A stretch of 50,861 bases of DNA from an uncultured Ruminococcus sp. (GCA_902766885.1 CACXFS010000080.1:1-50861); one strand, 5' to 3'. Numbered from the stretch's first letter, positions 16,940-25,452 are shown. The notes: a model not told the origin generated them from the letters alone. A program made the numbers and translations.

Positions 16940-17130
16940 TTCGGAATTCGGAATTATATTTTTTAAATTAATCAACACTGTCGTAGGGAAACTAACTCCG
17001 TGTCCACACATAAATTGCAAAGCAATTTATGTGAATTGGGACGTCTGGGAAGCCGTCCCCTACGGATATAGAGGAAACGTTTTAATTTAATTTCGTAGGG
17101 GACGGGTTCCTACACGTCCCTAAACGTCAC
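16930..17130. repeat. Intergenic palindromic mosaic
   Basis: The 16940-17248 gap holds an AATTCGGAATGCGTAATTC-type tract (16926-16953), the palindrome CACATAAATTGC (17007-17018) / GCAATTTATGTG (17022-17033), GGGACGTCTGGGAAGCCGTC..CCTACGG (17038-17065), then a facing CGTAGGGGACGG...CACGTCCC module (17095-17120). At 17191 is the GGAGCG-AGCGACCAT box also found near 20764 and at the window end. No gene is seen. Confidence 0.82.
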
Positions 17131-17248
17131 CGATATATCAATATATATCAGGGAAACAAGCCTTTCCTAACAACACATACTAATATAATTTCGGAGCGGA
17201 GCGACCATCAATTCCGCATTAAGCAAAAACATAAGGGAGAGAAGAAAA

Positions 17249-18703
17249 ATGGAACTATTAAATCAGATTGCCGAAAATATCGACGAGTTCCTCTGGGGCG
17301 TGCCGATGATTCTGATTTTGCTCGGAACTCATATTTTTATGACAGTACGGACAAAATTCATTCAGCGCAAAACCTTTAAGGCTATCAGGCTTTCGGTAAC
17401 AAAGGACCCCGACGTTGACGGCGACATCAGCCCGTTTCAGGCGCTTACGACTGCGCTTGCCTCAACAATCGGAACAGGCAACATCATCGGCGTGGGTACT
17501 GCTATCGCCCTCGGCGGTGCAGGTGCTGTGCTGTGGTGCTGGCTTACGGGTGTTTTCGGAATTGCGACAAAGTACGCTGAGTCGCTTATCGCCGTAAAGT
17601 ACCGTGTAAAAACAAAGGACGGCAAAATGCAGGGCGGTGCAATGTACGCAATCGAGCGTGGAATTCACCCGACAATCGGCGGCAAAAAGCGCAGTATGAA
17701 GTGGCTTGCAATCCTCTTTGCAGTCTTTGCGGCTCTGGCTTCGTTCGGTATCGGATGCGGCGTTCAGACAAATGCAATTTCAAGCATTATGGACAGCACG
17801 TTCAACCCCGACGGAAACATTACCGTTAATCTGTTCGGCAATGAAGTTTCAACCGTTTCCCTCATTTCCGGAATTATCGTTGCAATCTGCGTTGCGCTCG
17901 TAATTTTCGGCGGTATCAAGGCAATTTCCAAGGTGTGCGAAAAGCTCGTGCCGTTTATGGCTATTATGTACGTTGTCGGTTGTGTAATTATTCTCATTAT
18001 GAACAGCGACGTTCTGTGGCAGACTGTCTGCACAATCGTAAGCTCTGCCTTCTCACCTGCCGCTGTCGGCGGTGGCCTTGTCGGCTCGGGCGTTATGCTT
18101 GCGGCTCGCTACGGCGTTGCAAGAGGTCTTTTCAGTAACGAATCAGGTATGGGCTCTGCTCCGATTGTAGCCTCTGCCGCTCAGTCGAGAAACCCCGTAA
18201 GGCAGGCTATGATTTCGGCAACGGGCACTTTCTGGGACACAGTTGTTGTGTGCCTTATGACAGGTCTTGTAATCGTTAGCTCCTGCATCAAGAATCCGCA
18301 GATTGACACCGTAAGCGTTGAGGGCGGCAAGCTCACCTCGGCGGCTTTTGCTCAGATTCCCGTTATCGGAACTCCGATCCTCGTTGTGGGAATTGTCCTC
18401 TTTGCGTTTTCAACAATTCTCGGTTGGTCTTACTACGGTGAAAGGTGCATTGAATATCTTTTCGGAAGAAAAGGCGTTCTGCCCTACAAACTGATTTTCG
18501 TTGCAGTTCTGCTTATCACTCCGATAACTGCGCTCGACTTTGTGTGGACAATGTCCGATATTTTCAACGCACTTATGGCTCTGCCGAACATTATTGCGAT
18601 TATTGCTCTCTCCCCCGTTATCGTTAAGGAAACAAACTACTACCTCTACGGCAACCGACTTGATGAATTTGACAAAACACCCATTCCGATTGTAGATAAA
18701 TAA
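17249..18703 (+). CDS. Alanine/glycine:cation symporter (AGCS family)
   Basis: The product is a 484-residue, ~11-helix membrane protein starting behind AAGGGAGAG. Family signatures are clear: WGVPMILILLGTHIFMTVRT, QALTTALASTIGTGNIIGV, the GALFW-type GGAGAVLWCWLTGVFGIATKYAE, and the AGCS signature around GLFSNESGMGSAPIVASAAQ. These carriers bring in alanine or glycine with sodium ions (AlsT/DagA/GlyP type). It is monocistronic. No glycine riboswitch or other leader structure is seen upstream, where the DNA is repeat mosaic. Length is normal. Confidence 0.95.
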   Translation: MELLNQIAENIDEFLWGVPMILILLGTHIFMTVRTKFIQRKTFKAIRLSVTKDPDVDGDISPFQALTTALASTIGTGNIIGVGTAIALGGAGAVLWCWLTGVFGIATKYAESLIAVKYRVKTKDGKMQGGAMYAIERGIHPTIGGKKRSMKWLAILFAVFAALASFGIGCGVQTNAISSIMDSTFNPDGNITVNLFGNEVSTVSLISGIIVAICVALVIFGGIKAISKVCEKLVPFMAIMYVVGCVIILIMNSDVLWQTVCTIVSSAFSPAAVGGGLVGSGVMLAARYGVARGLFSNESGMGSAPIVASAAQSRNPVRQAMISATGTFWDTVVVCLMTGLVIVSSCIKNPQIDTVSVEGGKLTSAAFAQIPVIGTPILVVGIVLFAFSTILGWSYYGERCIEYLFGRKGVLPYKLIFVAVLLITPITALDFVWTMSDIFNALMALPNIIAIIALSPVIVKETNYYLYGNRLDEFDKTPIPIVDK

Positions 18704-18722
18704 AATTTGTTAAGTAATACAT

Positions 18723-18766
18723 AAACCGCCCGAACGGTTTTACGCTGTTCGGGCGGTTTGTATTTT
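18723..18766 (+). terminator. Intrinsic terminator of the symporter gene
   Basis: AAACCGCCCGAAC (18723-18735) pairs perfectly with GTTCGGGCGGTTT (18747-18759), loop of 11, followed by GTATTTTT. Confidence 0.93.
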
Positions 18767-18770
18767 TAGG

Positions 18771-18798
18771 TTGCATTTGCAAAATTTGGTGGTATAAT
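18771..18798 (+). promoter_or_regulatory. Promoter of the Crp/Fnr regulator gene
   Basis: TTGCAT (18771-18776), 16 bases, TATAAT (18793-18798), 59 bases before the start codon. Confidence 0.7.
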
Positions 18799-18857
18799 AG
18801 TTATTATAGTTTACAACAGATATTATGAAATACAAATCAGGAGCGCAGTGATTAATT

Positions 18858-19562
18858 ATGAAAAAATTTATCGAGTACTTTACCGACGAGCATCTTGCGC
18901 TTTTGCGCAGTCAACTGCTTTTTTCGGGACTGAGCGACCACGAAATTTTTATGTTCATTCAGTATTCCCAACCGTTTTATGCAAACATCAAGGACGGCAA
19001 ATCAATTCGGATTGCAGGCGAATACAGTCATATGACGGGAATTGTGATTTCGGGCAGTGCGCACCTTTACACGGTTGACTACGAGGGCAACAAAACCCTG
19101 CTCAAATCAATCGGAAGTGCGGACAGCGGAACGATTTACTCCATGTTCGACTACTACAATTCACTTTTAGAGCTTACTGCAAATGAGGACAGCGAGCTGA
19201 TTCTGATTCCTCCCGAAAAGATTTTTATTGCAGAGGAAAAGCTTGCGATGATTCAGCAGAAAATTGTCGTAAATATGATGGCGTCACAACGACAGGCATT
19301 TCTTGACCTTTCGGAACATATTTCGTGCCTGTCGCAGAGAAGCATTAAAGATAAGATTTTAAAATTTCTGAAAATCAACTGCGAACGTGAACATTCCTAC
19401 AGCTTTACCGTTCCGTTTTCACGTGAGGAGCTTGCAAACTACCTTGCAGTAGACAGAGCTTCACTTTCACGCTCGCTCGGCGAACTGAAAAGCGAGGGCA
19501 TACTCGATTTCAGAAAAAACAGGTTTACAATTTTAAAAACAAATATATTCAAGTATGAATAA
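18858..19562 (+). CDS. Crp/Fnr family transcriptional regulator
   Basis: The product has 234 residues. Residues ~15-125 form a cyclic-nucleotide-binding-like beta barrel (GEYSHMTGIVISGSAHLYTV) and ~145-225 a Crp-type winged helix (SREELANYLAVDRASLSRSLGELKSEGILDF). The barrel lacks the RxSxxE-type cAMP phosphate-binding loop and shows no Fnr-style N-terminal cysteine cluster, so the signal is unclear. It reads as a YeiL-like or arginine-regulator-like Firmicutes member. It is co-transcribed with the patatin-like gene, 12 bases downstream. Confidence 0.92.
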   Translation: MKKFIEYFTDEHLALLRSQLLFSGLSDHEIFMFIQYSQPFYANIKDGKSIRIAGEYSHMTGIVISGSAHLYTVDYEGNKTLLKSIGSADSGTIYSMFDYYNSLLELTANEDSELILIPPEKIFIAEEKLAMIQQKIVVNMMASQRQAFLDLSEHISCLSQRSIKDKILKFLKINCEREHSYSFTVPFSREELANYLAVDRASLSRSLGELKSEGILDFRKNRFTILKTNIFKYE

Positions 19563-19574
19563 AGGCGGCAAATT

Positions 19575-20438
19575 ATGGAGTTTCAAAACAAGAAAACAGC
19601 TTTAATTCTTGAGGGCGGCGCACTGAGGAGCTTTTTTACCTGCGGCGTGCTCGACTATTTTATGGAAAAGGACATTTACTTTCCGTGCGTGTGCGGTGTT
19701 TCGGCAGGCTCGCTGTGTGCAATCAGCTATCTTTCAAGGCAAATCGGACGAACGGCTGAGGTGAATCTGAAATTTGTCAACGACAAGCGCTATATGAGCC
19801 TGCACAGCCTGATTAAGGACAAGATGATTTTTAACTTCGATTTCCTTTTCGGCGAAATCAGCCACGACCTTGTCCCGCTTGACTACGACGCATTTTACAA
19901 CAGCACAGAAGAATTCTATGCCTTTGTCACCGACTGCGAGTCGGGCAGGAGCGTCGCCTGCGAAAAGGGAAAATGCAGTGATATTCTGAAGGCTTGCAGA
20001 GCCTCGAGCAGTATGCCTGTTCTGTCAAAAATCGTTGAGCTTGACGGTCACAAGTGCCTCGACGGCGGAACAGCAAACCCGATTCCGTTTGAATGGGCAA
20101 TTGAAAACGGCTATGAAAAAATCGTGCTTGTACTGACAAGGGACATTGATTACCGCAAAAAACCGCTTTCGGGAATGTTAAAGAGGGTTTATGAGAAAAA
20201 ATATTCGGAATATCCCGAGCTTTTAAAGACAATCTACAACATTCCCGACCACTACAACAGCCTTGCAGAGCAGATTGTAAGGCTTGAAAACGAGGGCAGA
20301 TTATTTGTTATCCGCCCCGATGAGCCTGTCAGGGTAAAGCGAACGGAAAAGGACACAAAAAAGCTTGAGGAGCTTTACGCAGTCGGCAGACGTGTTGCGG
20401 AAAACAGAATTGACGATATGATGGAATATTTATTTTAA
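19575..20438 (+). CDS. Patatin-like phospholipase (RssA/YjjU type)
   Basis: The 287-residue product starts behind AAAGGCGG. Patatin motifs are: oxyanion loop LEGGALRSFFTCGVLDYF; nucleophile elbow GVSAGS (S43, G-x-S-x-G); and the catalytic aspartate in LDGGTANPIPFEWA (D163). These are Ser-Asp dyad lipid acyl hydrolases acting on membrane phospholipids or similar esters. No signal peptide is present, so it is probably cytoplasmic or membrane-peripheral. It follows the Crp/Fnr gene closely and may be controlled by it. Confidence 0.93.
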   Translation: MEFQNKKTALILEGGALRSFFTCGVLDYFMEKDIYFPCVCGVSAGSLCAISYLSRQIGRTAEVNLKFVNDKRYMSLHSLIKDKMIFNFDFLFGEISHDLVPLDYDAFYNSTEEFYAFVTDCESGRSVACEKGKCSDILKACRASSSMPVLSKIVELDGHKCLDGGTANPIPFEWAIENGYEKIVLVLTRDIDYRKKPLSGMLKRVYEKKYSEYPELLKTIYNIPDHYNSLAEQIVRLENEGRLFVIRPDEPVRVKRTEKDTKKLEELYAVGRRVAENRIDDMMEYLF

Positions 20439-20830
20439 TTCGGAATGCGGAGTTCGGAATTGAGGTCGAGTGGATAGATTGGAGTAATTTAAAAGTATAG
20501 TGCCCGTATTAATTTATATGCGGCGTTGCCGGTCGAGTGCCTCGACACGCAAATTTTAAATGTTAACTTTTCTTACAGACTTTATTAGTTACACTACATC
20601 ATAATGTAGGGAACGGTCTTGACCGTTCCAATTACCTATAGGTTAGCTGTAAATTTGCGGAACAGTCAAGACTGTTCCCTACACTTTATTACTAAACATT
20701 GCCGATATATCAAAACTGATTCAACTAACAAGCCTATCCAAACAACACGCATTATTACAAATTCGGAGCGTAGCGACCATTAATTCCGAATTACGCATTC
20801 CGAATTACGAATTAAATTATAGTTTAACTT
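20439..20830. repeat. Intergenic mosaic including 80-bp element copy 2
   Basis: The 20439-20888 gap holds ATTCGGAATGCGGAGTTCGG (20439-20459), the GTCGAGTGCCTCGACACGC box (20533-20551), the second copy of the double-hairpin element (20605-20683, same orientation as 5165-5244), a CGGAGCGTAGCGACCATTA box (20763-20781), and a run of CCGAATTACGCATTCCGAAT tracts (~20786-20815). No gene is seen. Confidence 0.85.
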
Positions 20831-20888
20831 ACTAAAGAGGACAACCTGATAAATTATATCGACTTATATAACGGACCAGAAAGGAATT

Positions 20889-21623
20889 ATGAGGATGGGA
20901 AAAAGAACGCTCAAAAAGGCGTTTAAGGACAGTCTGCCTATACTTGCGGGTTATCTTGCCTTGGGCATAGGCTTTGGAGTGCTGCTCCACAGCAAAGGCT
21001 ACAGCTTTCTCTGGGCTTTGCTTATGAGCTGCACAATCTATGCGGGCGCAGGACAGTATGCCGCAGTTGACTTATTAAGCAGCGGTGCGTCGCTTATCAC
21101 AACTGCCGTAATGACGCTGATTATAAACGCACGTCACTTTTTTTACGGCTTTTCACTGCTCGACAAGTACAAAGGTACGGGCAAAGCAAAGCCCTATATG
21201 ATTTTTGCGCTGACGGACGAAACCTACTCGCTTGTCTGCACAGCAAAAATTCCCGAGGGAATTGACGAGAAGAAGTACTACTTATTTCTTTCGGTACTCG
21301 ACCAGCTTTACTGGATTACGGGCTGCACAATCGGCGCACTGCTCGGCACGTTCATTCCGTTTGACAGCACCGGAATTGACTTTGCTATGACTGCGCTGTT
21401 TGTTGTAATCTTCGTTGAACAATGGCTGAGCACAAAGGAGCATTTGCCTGCAATTTTAGGTGCGGCTACAACACTTGTGTGCCTTTTCGTTTTCGGTGCG
21501 CAGTATTTTATCATTCCGTCAATGGCTTTTATCGCAGTTGAGCTTGTAATTTTCAGAAAAAGATTTGAAAAGAGCCAACCCGACAGCGAAAAAACAGATG
21601 CGGAGGTGAGCGAAAATGGATAA
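20889..21623 (+). CDS. azlC: AzlC family branched-chain amino acid exporter, large subunit
   Basis: The 244-residue membrane protein starts behind GAAAGGAATT. AzlC motifs are visible: FKDSLPILAGYLALGIGFGVLL is split by the first helix (~residues 12-33), CTIYAGAGQYAAVDLL, and LIINARHFFYGFSLLDKY. With AzlD it forms an exporter of branched-chain amino acids or analogues (Bacillus AzlCD, 4-azaleucine resistance). The C-terminal tail is charged and cytoplasmic. It overlaps azlD by 8 bases. Confidence 0.94.
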   Translation: MRMGKRTLKKAFKDSLPILAGYLALGIGFGVLLHSKGYSFLWALLMSCTIYAGAGQYAAVDLLSSGASLITTAVMTLIINARHFFYGFSLLDKYKGTGKAKPYMIFALTDETYSLVCTAKIPEGIDEKKYYLFLSVLDQLYWITGCTIGALLGTFIPFDSTGIDFAMTALFVVIFVEQWLSTKEHLPAILGAATTLVCLFVFGAQYFIIPSMAFIAVELVIFRKRFEKSQPDSEKTDAEVSENG

Positions 21624-21948
21624 CAACACCGTTCACTCTCTTTTAATCGTCGCAGTTATGGCTGTATTTACGGCGTTGACACGCTTTCTGCCGTTTCTTG
21701 CGTTTCCCGAGGGACGTAAACGCCCTAAGGTCATTACATATCTCGGCACTGTACTCCCCTATGCCTTAATCGGTATGCTCGTTATCTACTGCTTTAAAAG
21801 TGTTTCAATTTTCGCCTACCCCTACTGCATACCCGAGCTTTTAGCCGTTGTGCTCGTTGCTTTGCTCCACATCTGGAAACGCAACACTCTTATCAGCGTA
21901 TTCGGCGGAGTGATTTTCTATATGGTGCTCGTTCAGTGCGTTTTTTGA
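21616..21948 (+). CDS. azlD: AzlD family branched-chain amino acid exporter, small subunit
   Basis: The 110-residue protein has about four helices and the AzlD pattern (TALTRFLPFLAFPEGRKRPKV with YLGTVLPYALIGMLVIYCFK). The start lies within the end of azlC, behind GGAGGTGAG, so the two subunits are translationally coupled. It is the partner of the preceding gene. Confidence 0.93.
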   Translation: MDNNTVHSLLIVAVMAVFTALTRFLPFLAFPEGRKRPKVITYLGTVLPYALIGMLVIYCFKSVSIFAYPYCIPELLAVVLVALLHIWKRNTLISVFGGVIFYMVLVQCVF

Positions 21949-22043
21949 TTTATTGGAAACTGCTCCGATGCGATCGGGCAAAAAAGATTTGGTAATATCA
22001 ATCTGTCTGACCGATTTGCGTGTCGAGGCTCTCGACTTTTCTG

Positions 22044-22072
22044 TTGACATACTATTAATAGTATGGTATAAT
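22044..22072 (+). promoter_or_regulatory. mntP promoter with a 16-bp palindrome in the spacer
   Basis: TTGACA (22044-22049), 17 bases, TATAAT (22067-22072): full consensus. The spacer region contains a perfect 16-bp palindrome ATACTATTAATAGTAT (22049-22064), an ideal place for a repressor dimer. Together with the riboswitch this suggests two layers of control. Confidence 0.88.
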
Positions 22073-22077
22073 TTCGG

Positions 22078-22199
22078 AAGATTAAGGGAGTAGTCGGCGC
22101 AATATGCGTGATTAAGCCAACATACTTGGGCGTGCCCATGGTTTAATTTTAAATGACAAGACTTATCTGTTTTAAGGCAACAGGTAGGTCTTTTTTTGT
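22078..22199 (+). promoter_or_regulatory. yybP-ykoY family manganese riboswitch with terminator
   Basis: The leader carries hallmarks of the yybP-ykoY aptamer: AAGGGAGTAG near 22085, then CCAACATACTTGG near 22119 and a CCATGG-type segment near 22136. It ends in a terminator: AAGACTTATCTGTT (22158-22171) pairs with AACAGGTAGGTCTT (22179-22192), then seven T. In this class Mn2+ binding prevents termination and turns on exporters such as MntP; the gene downstream is mntP, which supports the call. Confidence 0.92.
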
Positions 22200-22211
22200 C
22201 CTCTGTTGCTT

Positions 22212-22371
22212 ATACTAAACTCTAAATAAAAAACAAAATATCTTTTTGGCATATTTTCCGCCATACTTCGTGAGCTGTCCTCGAAATGCGTCAGCATTTC
22301 TGTGGAATCTCACTCGTCTGACGAAAAATCTGCTCAAAATTCTTATAAAGTTTTTAATCAGAGTTTAGTAT
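22212..22371. mobile_element. Putative 160-bp MITE-like element with 12-bp terminal inverted repeats
   Basis: ATACTAAACTCT (22212-22223) and AGAGTTTAGTAT (22360-22371) are perfect inverted ends bounding 160 bases with no gene. An internal hairpin GAAATGC-gtca-GCATTTC lies at 22283-22300. It sits between the riboswitch terminator and the mntP ribosome binding site, so the mntP mRNA should include it. No clear target-site duplication beyond TA/TAT-like flanks. Confidence 0.6.
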
Positions 22372-22396
22372 TATTAATGCAATGGAGGAATTTTTT

Positions 22397-22960
22397 ATGG
22401 GAATTATTGAGCTTTTCATTCTTGCGGTCGGACTTTCAATGGACGCCTTTGCCGTTTCAATCTGCAAGGGACTGTCGGTGAGAAGTCTTAAAGCACGTCA
22501 CGGCGTAATCTGCGGACTGTATTTCGGAGGATTTCAGGCAGGTATGCCGCTTATCGGATATTTTCTCGGCAAGCAGTTTGAGTCGCTTATCACAAGCGTT
22601 GACCACTGGATAGCGTTTGTACTGCTCGGACTTATCGGTGCAAATATGATTAAGGAGTCATTCGGCAAGCCCGACGAGCTTAACGATTCGTTTGCTCCGA
22701 AGTCGATGATTCCGCTTGCAGTTGCCACAAGCATTGACGCACTTGCAGTCGGCGTTACGTTTGCCTGTCTTGACGTTGAGATTTTCTCGGCAGTCGGCTT
22801 AATCGGCATTACAACGTTTTTGTTTTCGGCAGTCGGCGTGAAAATCGGCAACGTGTTCGGGGTAAGGTTCAAGTCCAAGGCAGAGCTTATCGGCGGAATC
22901 GTGCTTGTTTTGATGGGAGTTAAGATTCTGCTTGAACATTTAGGTGTGATTAATTTTTAG
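22397..22960 (+). CDS. mntP: Manganese efflux pump MntP
   Basis: The product has 187 residues. The ATG at 22397 is preferred because GGAGGA (22384-22389) is the ribosome binding site; an upstream ATG at 22382 overlaps it. MntP signatures are [19 protein letters not shown] and the internal-repeat counterpart [18 protein letters not shown], each with an aspartate in a membrane helix needed for Mn2+ export. Six helices are predicted. Expression is probably induced by manganese through the riboswitch upstream. Length is as usual for the family. Confidence 0.96.
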   Translation: MGIIELFILAVGLSMDAFAVSICKGLSVRSLKARHGVICGLYFGGFQAGMPLIGYFLGKQFESLITSVDHWIAFVLLGLIGANMIKESFGKPDELNDSFAPKSMIPLAVATSIDALAVGVTFACLDVEIFSAVGLIGITTFLFSAVGVKIGNVFGVRFKSKAELIGGIVLVLMGVKILLEHLGVINF

Positions 22961-22990
22961 TAAGGTTATCCCTTTTAGTAATTAAACTAT

Positions 22991-23125
22991 AATTTGCGGC
23001 GAATCCGCCGCAGGCAATTCGAGTAGAAAAGTCGGATATTTAGGTAAAAACGGTTGCCCGAATTATGGGTTGATATATAGGTAACGTTTCGGAACGTCAA
23101 GGATGCCGTCCCCTACGGCTATTAA
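22991..23125. repeat. Intergenic palindromic mosaic
   Basis: GCGGCGAATCCGCCGC (22996-23011) is followed by the long module also found at 10192 and inverted at 50-127, then GGAACGTCAAGGATGCCGTC..CCTACGG (~23091-23118). The remaining part of the 22961-23500 gap up to ~23370 shows no gene; the end is promoter and leader of the next gene. Confidence 0.82.
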
Positions 23126-23373
23126 GGAAATGTTTGCATTTTTGGAATACAGATTGTAATAATTGTCAAATTGCAAAATAGATGACGTAAGGTAGTATCC
23201 TGCGTTAGACATAGAAAAATGTCTGACTCCCGAGATACCGAGCTATAATTCAAAACCGACTATATAACGGCCTAAAATGTAACCATTTTGTTTATTTTTC
23301 TTTCTAAAATCGAACAATCCTTTGACTATTCTGCATTAAATTGCCTCAAAAGCAAAAAAATCCTTGTTTAGGG

Positions 23374-23402
23374 TTGATTTTTTAAAGCAACGGTGTTATA
23401 AT
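23374..23402 (+). promoter_or_regulatory. Promoter of the NlpC/P60 gene
   Basis: TTGATT (23374-23379), 17 bases, TATAAT (23397-23402). The ~95-base leader has a small CCGAGA...TCTCGG hairpin (~23429-23449) and is too short for a c-di-AMP (ydaO) aptamer, which often precedes such genes. Confidence 0.7.
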
Positions 23403-23500
23403 AGTTACAAATTTGTTAATAAATGTTACCGAGATTGTAATTTTCTCGGGGTAAAATGTTACCAAATAGTATTTATTATCAATAACCGGAGGTTTTAAAA

Positions 23501-25075
23501 ATGCAGAGAATTAAAAAACTTACTGCAATTATTCTGAGTATTCTTACGCTTTCAAGCGTATGCGTATTCGGAAGCGCTTTTTCGGCAGGTGCAAGCGGCA
23601 CCGGCGCAGGACTTGCCGAATGGGCACTTAACGCATACTATGAAGGCTGGTCTTATGTTTACGGCGGCTCTACTCCCGGTGCTGTTGACTGTTCGGGTCT
23701 TATCTATTCATACTGCGGCGGCGAGCGCTGCGGCGACCCCCAGCTTAACACGGCAACAGAAAGAGGCTCGGTAAGCAACGGTATTCCCAACGTTCACGGT
23801 CTCGGACTCTGGCGTCCCGGTCACGTCGGCGTTTATGTAGGCGACGGTATGGAGGTTGACGCAAGAGGCGACGCATACGATATGTGCTACGAAAGCGTTT
23901 ACGGTTCATACAGCGGCTGGACATACTGGTTCAAGCTTGCGGCTGTAAGCTACCCCACCAACGGCTGGGAAAAGTTCAACGGCGACTACTACTACTATGA
24001 AAACGGCGAGTACATCACCAATACTTCAAGAACAATCGGCGGTACTACATACTACTTTGACTCAAAGGGACGTTCAAGCAAGACTCCCTCTGATACATCA
24101 AGCAATTCATCAAACAATTCATCAAGCAATTCAAGCTCATCTTCAAATTCATCATCACAGAGCAAACCCACTTCGTGGAGAAACGGCTCAACAGGTGAAG
24201 AAGTAAAGAAGATTCAGAACCGCCTTGCAGAGCTCGGCTACTACACAGGCGCTGTTGACGGAAACTTCGGCGATGCAACAGAAAAGGCTTACAGAGCTTT
24301 TCAGGAGGCAGCAGGACTTACCGTTGACGGTATAGCAGGCTCAGACAGAGAGGTTCTATACTCTGACGACGCACCGTATGCTCCGAAGGTTGAAGAAACA
24401 ACCGCTTCCTCAGAGGAGAAAAACAGCGACGAAAAGAAAGCCGACGAGGAAGAAAAGTCAGCAATTGAGTTCAAGAGCGGCGACGAAAACGACGACGTAA
24501 AGGCAATTCAGGGAAAGCTCGCAGAGCTAAAGTACTTTGACGTTGACCCCACAGGCTTTTACGGAGATTATACTGTTCAGACAGTAATGAATTTCCAGCT
24601 TGCAAACGGACTTGAAGCAACAGGTATTGTTGACGAAGAAACATACAAATTACTTTTCAGCGCTGACGCTGTTGTAAACCCCAACCCCACAGAAAGCACT
24701 GATGAACAGTCGGCAACAACAGCCGTAGAATCAGGCCCCGTTCAGATGCCGCTTACAACAAGCCCCTCTGAACTGATTATTGCAAACGAACAGAATCAGA
24801 GCTACGCAGATACTGCAACCGATGTTGTTAAAAAGACAAACAAGGTTACAAAGAAGGCTCTTTCAAATTCATCATCGGTTATCCCCTCAGCCGCAACGGC
24901 AGAGGTCAAGAGAACGGCAAATATCTGGCTTTGGTTTGTACTTGTAGCCGTTATCCTCGGCGCACTTGCAGCAGTATTTATGCTCCGTGACAGAAAGTCA
25001 AACAGATACGCAAAGTACTGCGCAAAGAAGAAAAAGCACGCAAACTTCAAAGCAGAGGTAAACACTCGCTGGTAA
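23501..25075 (+). CDS. Membrane-anchored NlpC/P60 cell-wall hydrolase with two peptidoglycan-binding domains
   Basis: The 524-residue product starts behind CGGAGG. It has a signal peptide (1-~31). An NlpC/P60 domain (~35-145) follows with catalytic cysteine C64 in GAVDCSGLIYSY and histidine H108 in WRPGHVGVYVG; such enzymes cut D-gamma-glutamyl-diaminopimelate bonds in peptidoglycan stem peptides. A choline-binding-like aromatic repeat (~150-185, FNGDYYYYENGEYI, TTYYFDSKGR) comes next. A Ser/Asn low-complexity linker (~195-220) leads to two PG_binding_1 domains (~225-285, ~325-385). The C-terminal helix (~475-497) and a basic tail suggest membrane anchoring, unusual for an otherwise released hydrolase. 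It is monocistronic with its own promoter and terminator. Probable role: cell separation or wall turnover. Confidence 0.92.
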   Translation: MQRIKKLTAIILSILTLSSVCVFGSAFSAGASGTGAGLAEWALNAYYEGWSYVYGGSTPGAVDCSGLIYSYCGGERCGDPQLNTATERGSVSNGIPNVHGLGLWRPGHVGVYVGDGMEVDARGDAYDMCYESVYGSYSGWTYWFKLAAVSYPTNGWEKFNGDYYYYENGEYITNTSRTIGGTTYYFDSKGRSSKTPSDTSSNSSNNSSSNSSSSSNSSSQSKPTSWRNGSTGEEVKKIQNRLAELGYYTGAVDGNFGDATEKAYRAFQEAAGLTVDGIAGSDREVLYSDDAPYAPKVEETTASSEEKNSDEKKADEEEKSAIEFKSGDENDDVKAIQGKLAELKYFDVDPTGFYGDYTVQTVMNFQLANGLEATGIVDEETYKLLFSADAVVNPNPTESTDEQSATTAVESGPVQMPLTTSPSELIIANEQNQSYADTATDVVKKTNKVTKKALSNSSSVIPSAATAEVKRTANIWLWFVLVAVILGALAAVFMLRDRKSNRYAKYCAKKKKHANFKAEVNTRW

Positions 25076-25076
25076 T

Positions 25077-25097
25077 CGAGTGCCTCGACACGCAAAT
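25077..25097. repeat. GTGCCTCGACACGC box
   Basis: ATCGAGTGCCTCGACACGCA directly after the NlpC/P60 stop codon; the same box lies at ~5334, 10169 and 20533, with degraded or inverted forms at 2145-2160, 5574 and 22018. Confidence 0.75.
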
Positions 25098-25131
25098 TAA
25101 AGCCGAGTAACTTGGCAGGTAAAATGATAAT

Positions 25132-25171
25132 AAAGGTCGGAACATCGCAAATGATGTCCCGACCTTTTATT
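25132..25171 (+). terminator. Intrinsic terminator of the NlpC/P60 gene
   Basis: AAAGGTCGGAACATC (25132-25146) pairs with GATGTCCCGACCTTT (25153-25167) with one mismatch, then TTATTT. The stem is strikingly similar to those at 31555 and 43854. Confidence 0.9.
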
Positions 25172-25225
25172 TCGTAGTGTTTTTTGTTTAAGAAAGCCTG
25201 ATATAACGGTGACGCTTAGTTTTTG

Positions 25226-25400
25226 TGCAGGGAACAGTCTTGACTGTTCCGCAAGAATACAGCTAACTAATGGGTAATCGGAACGGTCAAGACTGTTCCC
25301 TACATTTGAGTTATGTAGCGGCGAACTATGTTCGGCATAATGTATAAATTGTTGAACAATTTATACATAGGGACGTCCGGAAAGCCGTCCCCTACGGAAA
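25226..25400. repeat. 80-bp element copy 3 plus hairpin triplet
   Basis: 25226-25304 is the third, inverted copy of the double-hairpin element. 25315-25397 is the triplet GTAGCGGCGAAC-tat-GTTCGGC, palindrome TGTATAAATTGT (25341-25352) / ACAATTTATACA (25356-25367), and GGGACGTCCGGAAAGCCGTC..CCTACGG. The 25172-25452 gap has no gene. Confidence 0.87.
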
Positions 25401-25452
25401 GGTTTATTTTCCTCTATAACTACGGTTATCCGACTTTAATAACGGTAACGGT

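Noticed and set aside
16940-17248. Glycine riboswitch before the alanine/glycine symporter
   Set aside because: The upstream gap is made of repeat modules; no glycine aptamer core is visible.
23403-23500. c-di-AMP (ydaO/yuaA) riboswitch before the NlpC/P60 gene
   Set aside because: Such riboswitches often precede cell-wall hydrolases, but the leader is only ~95 bases and lacks the conserved aptamer core.
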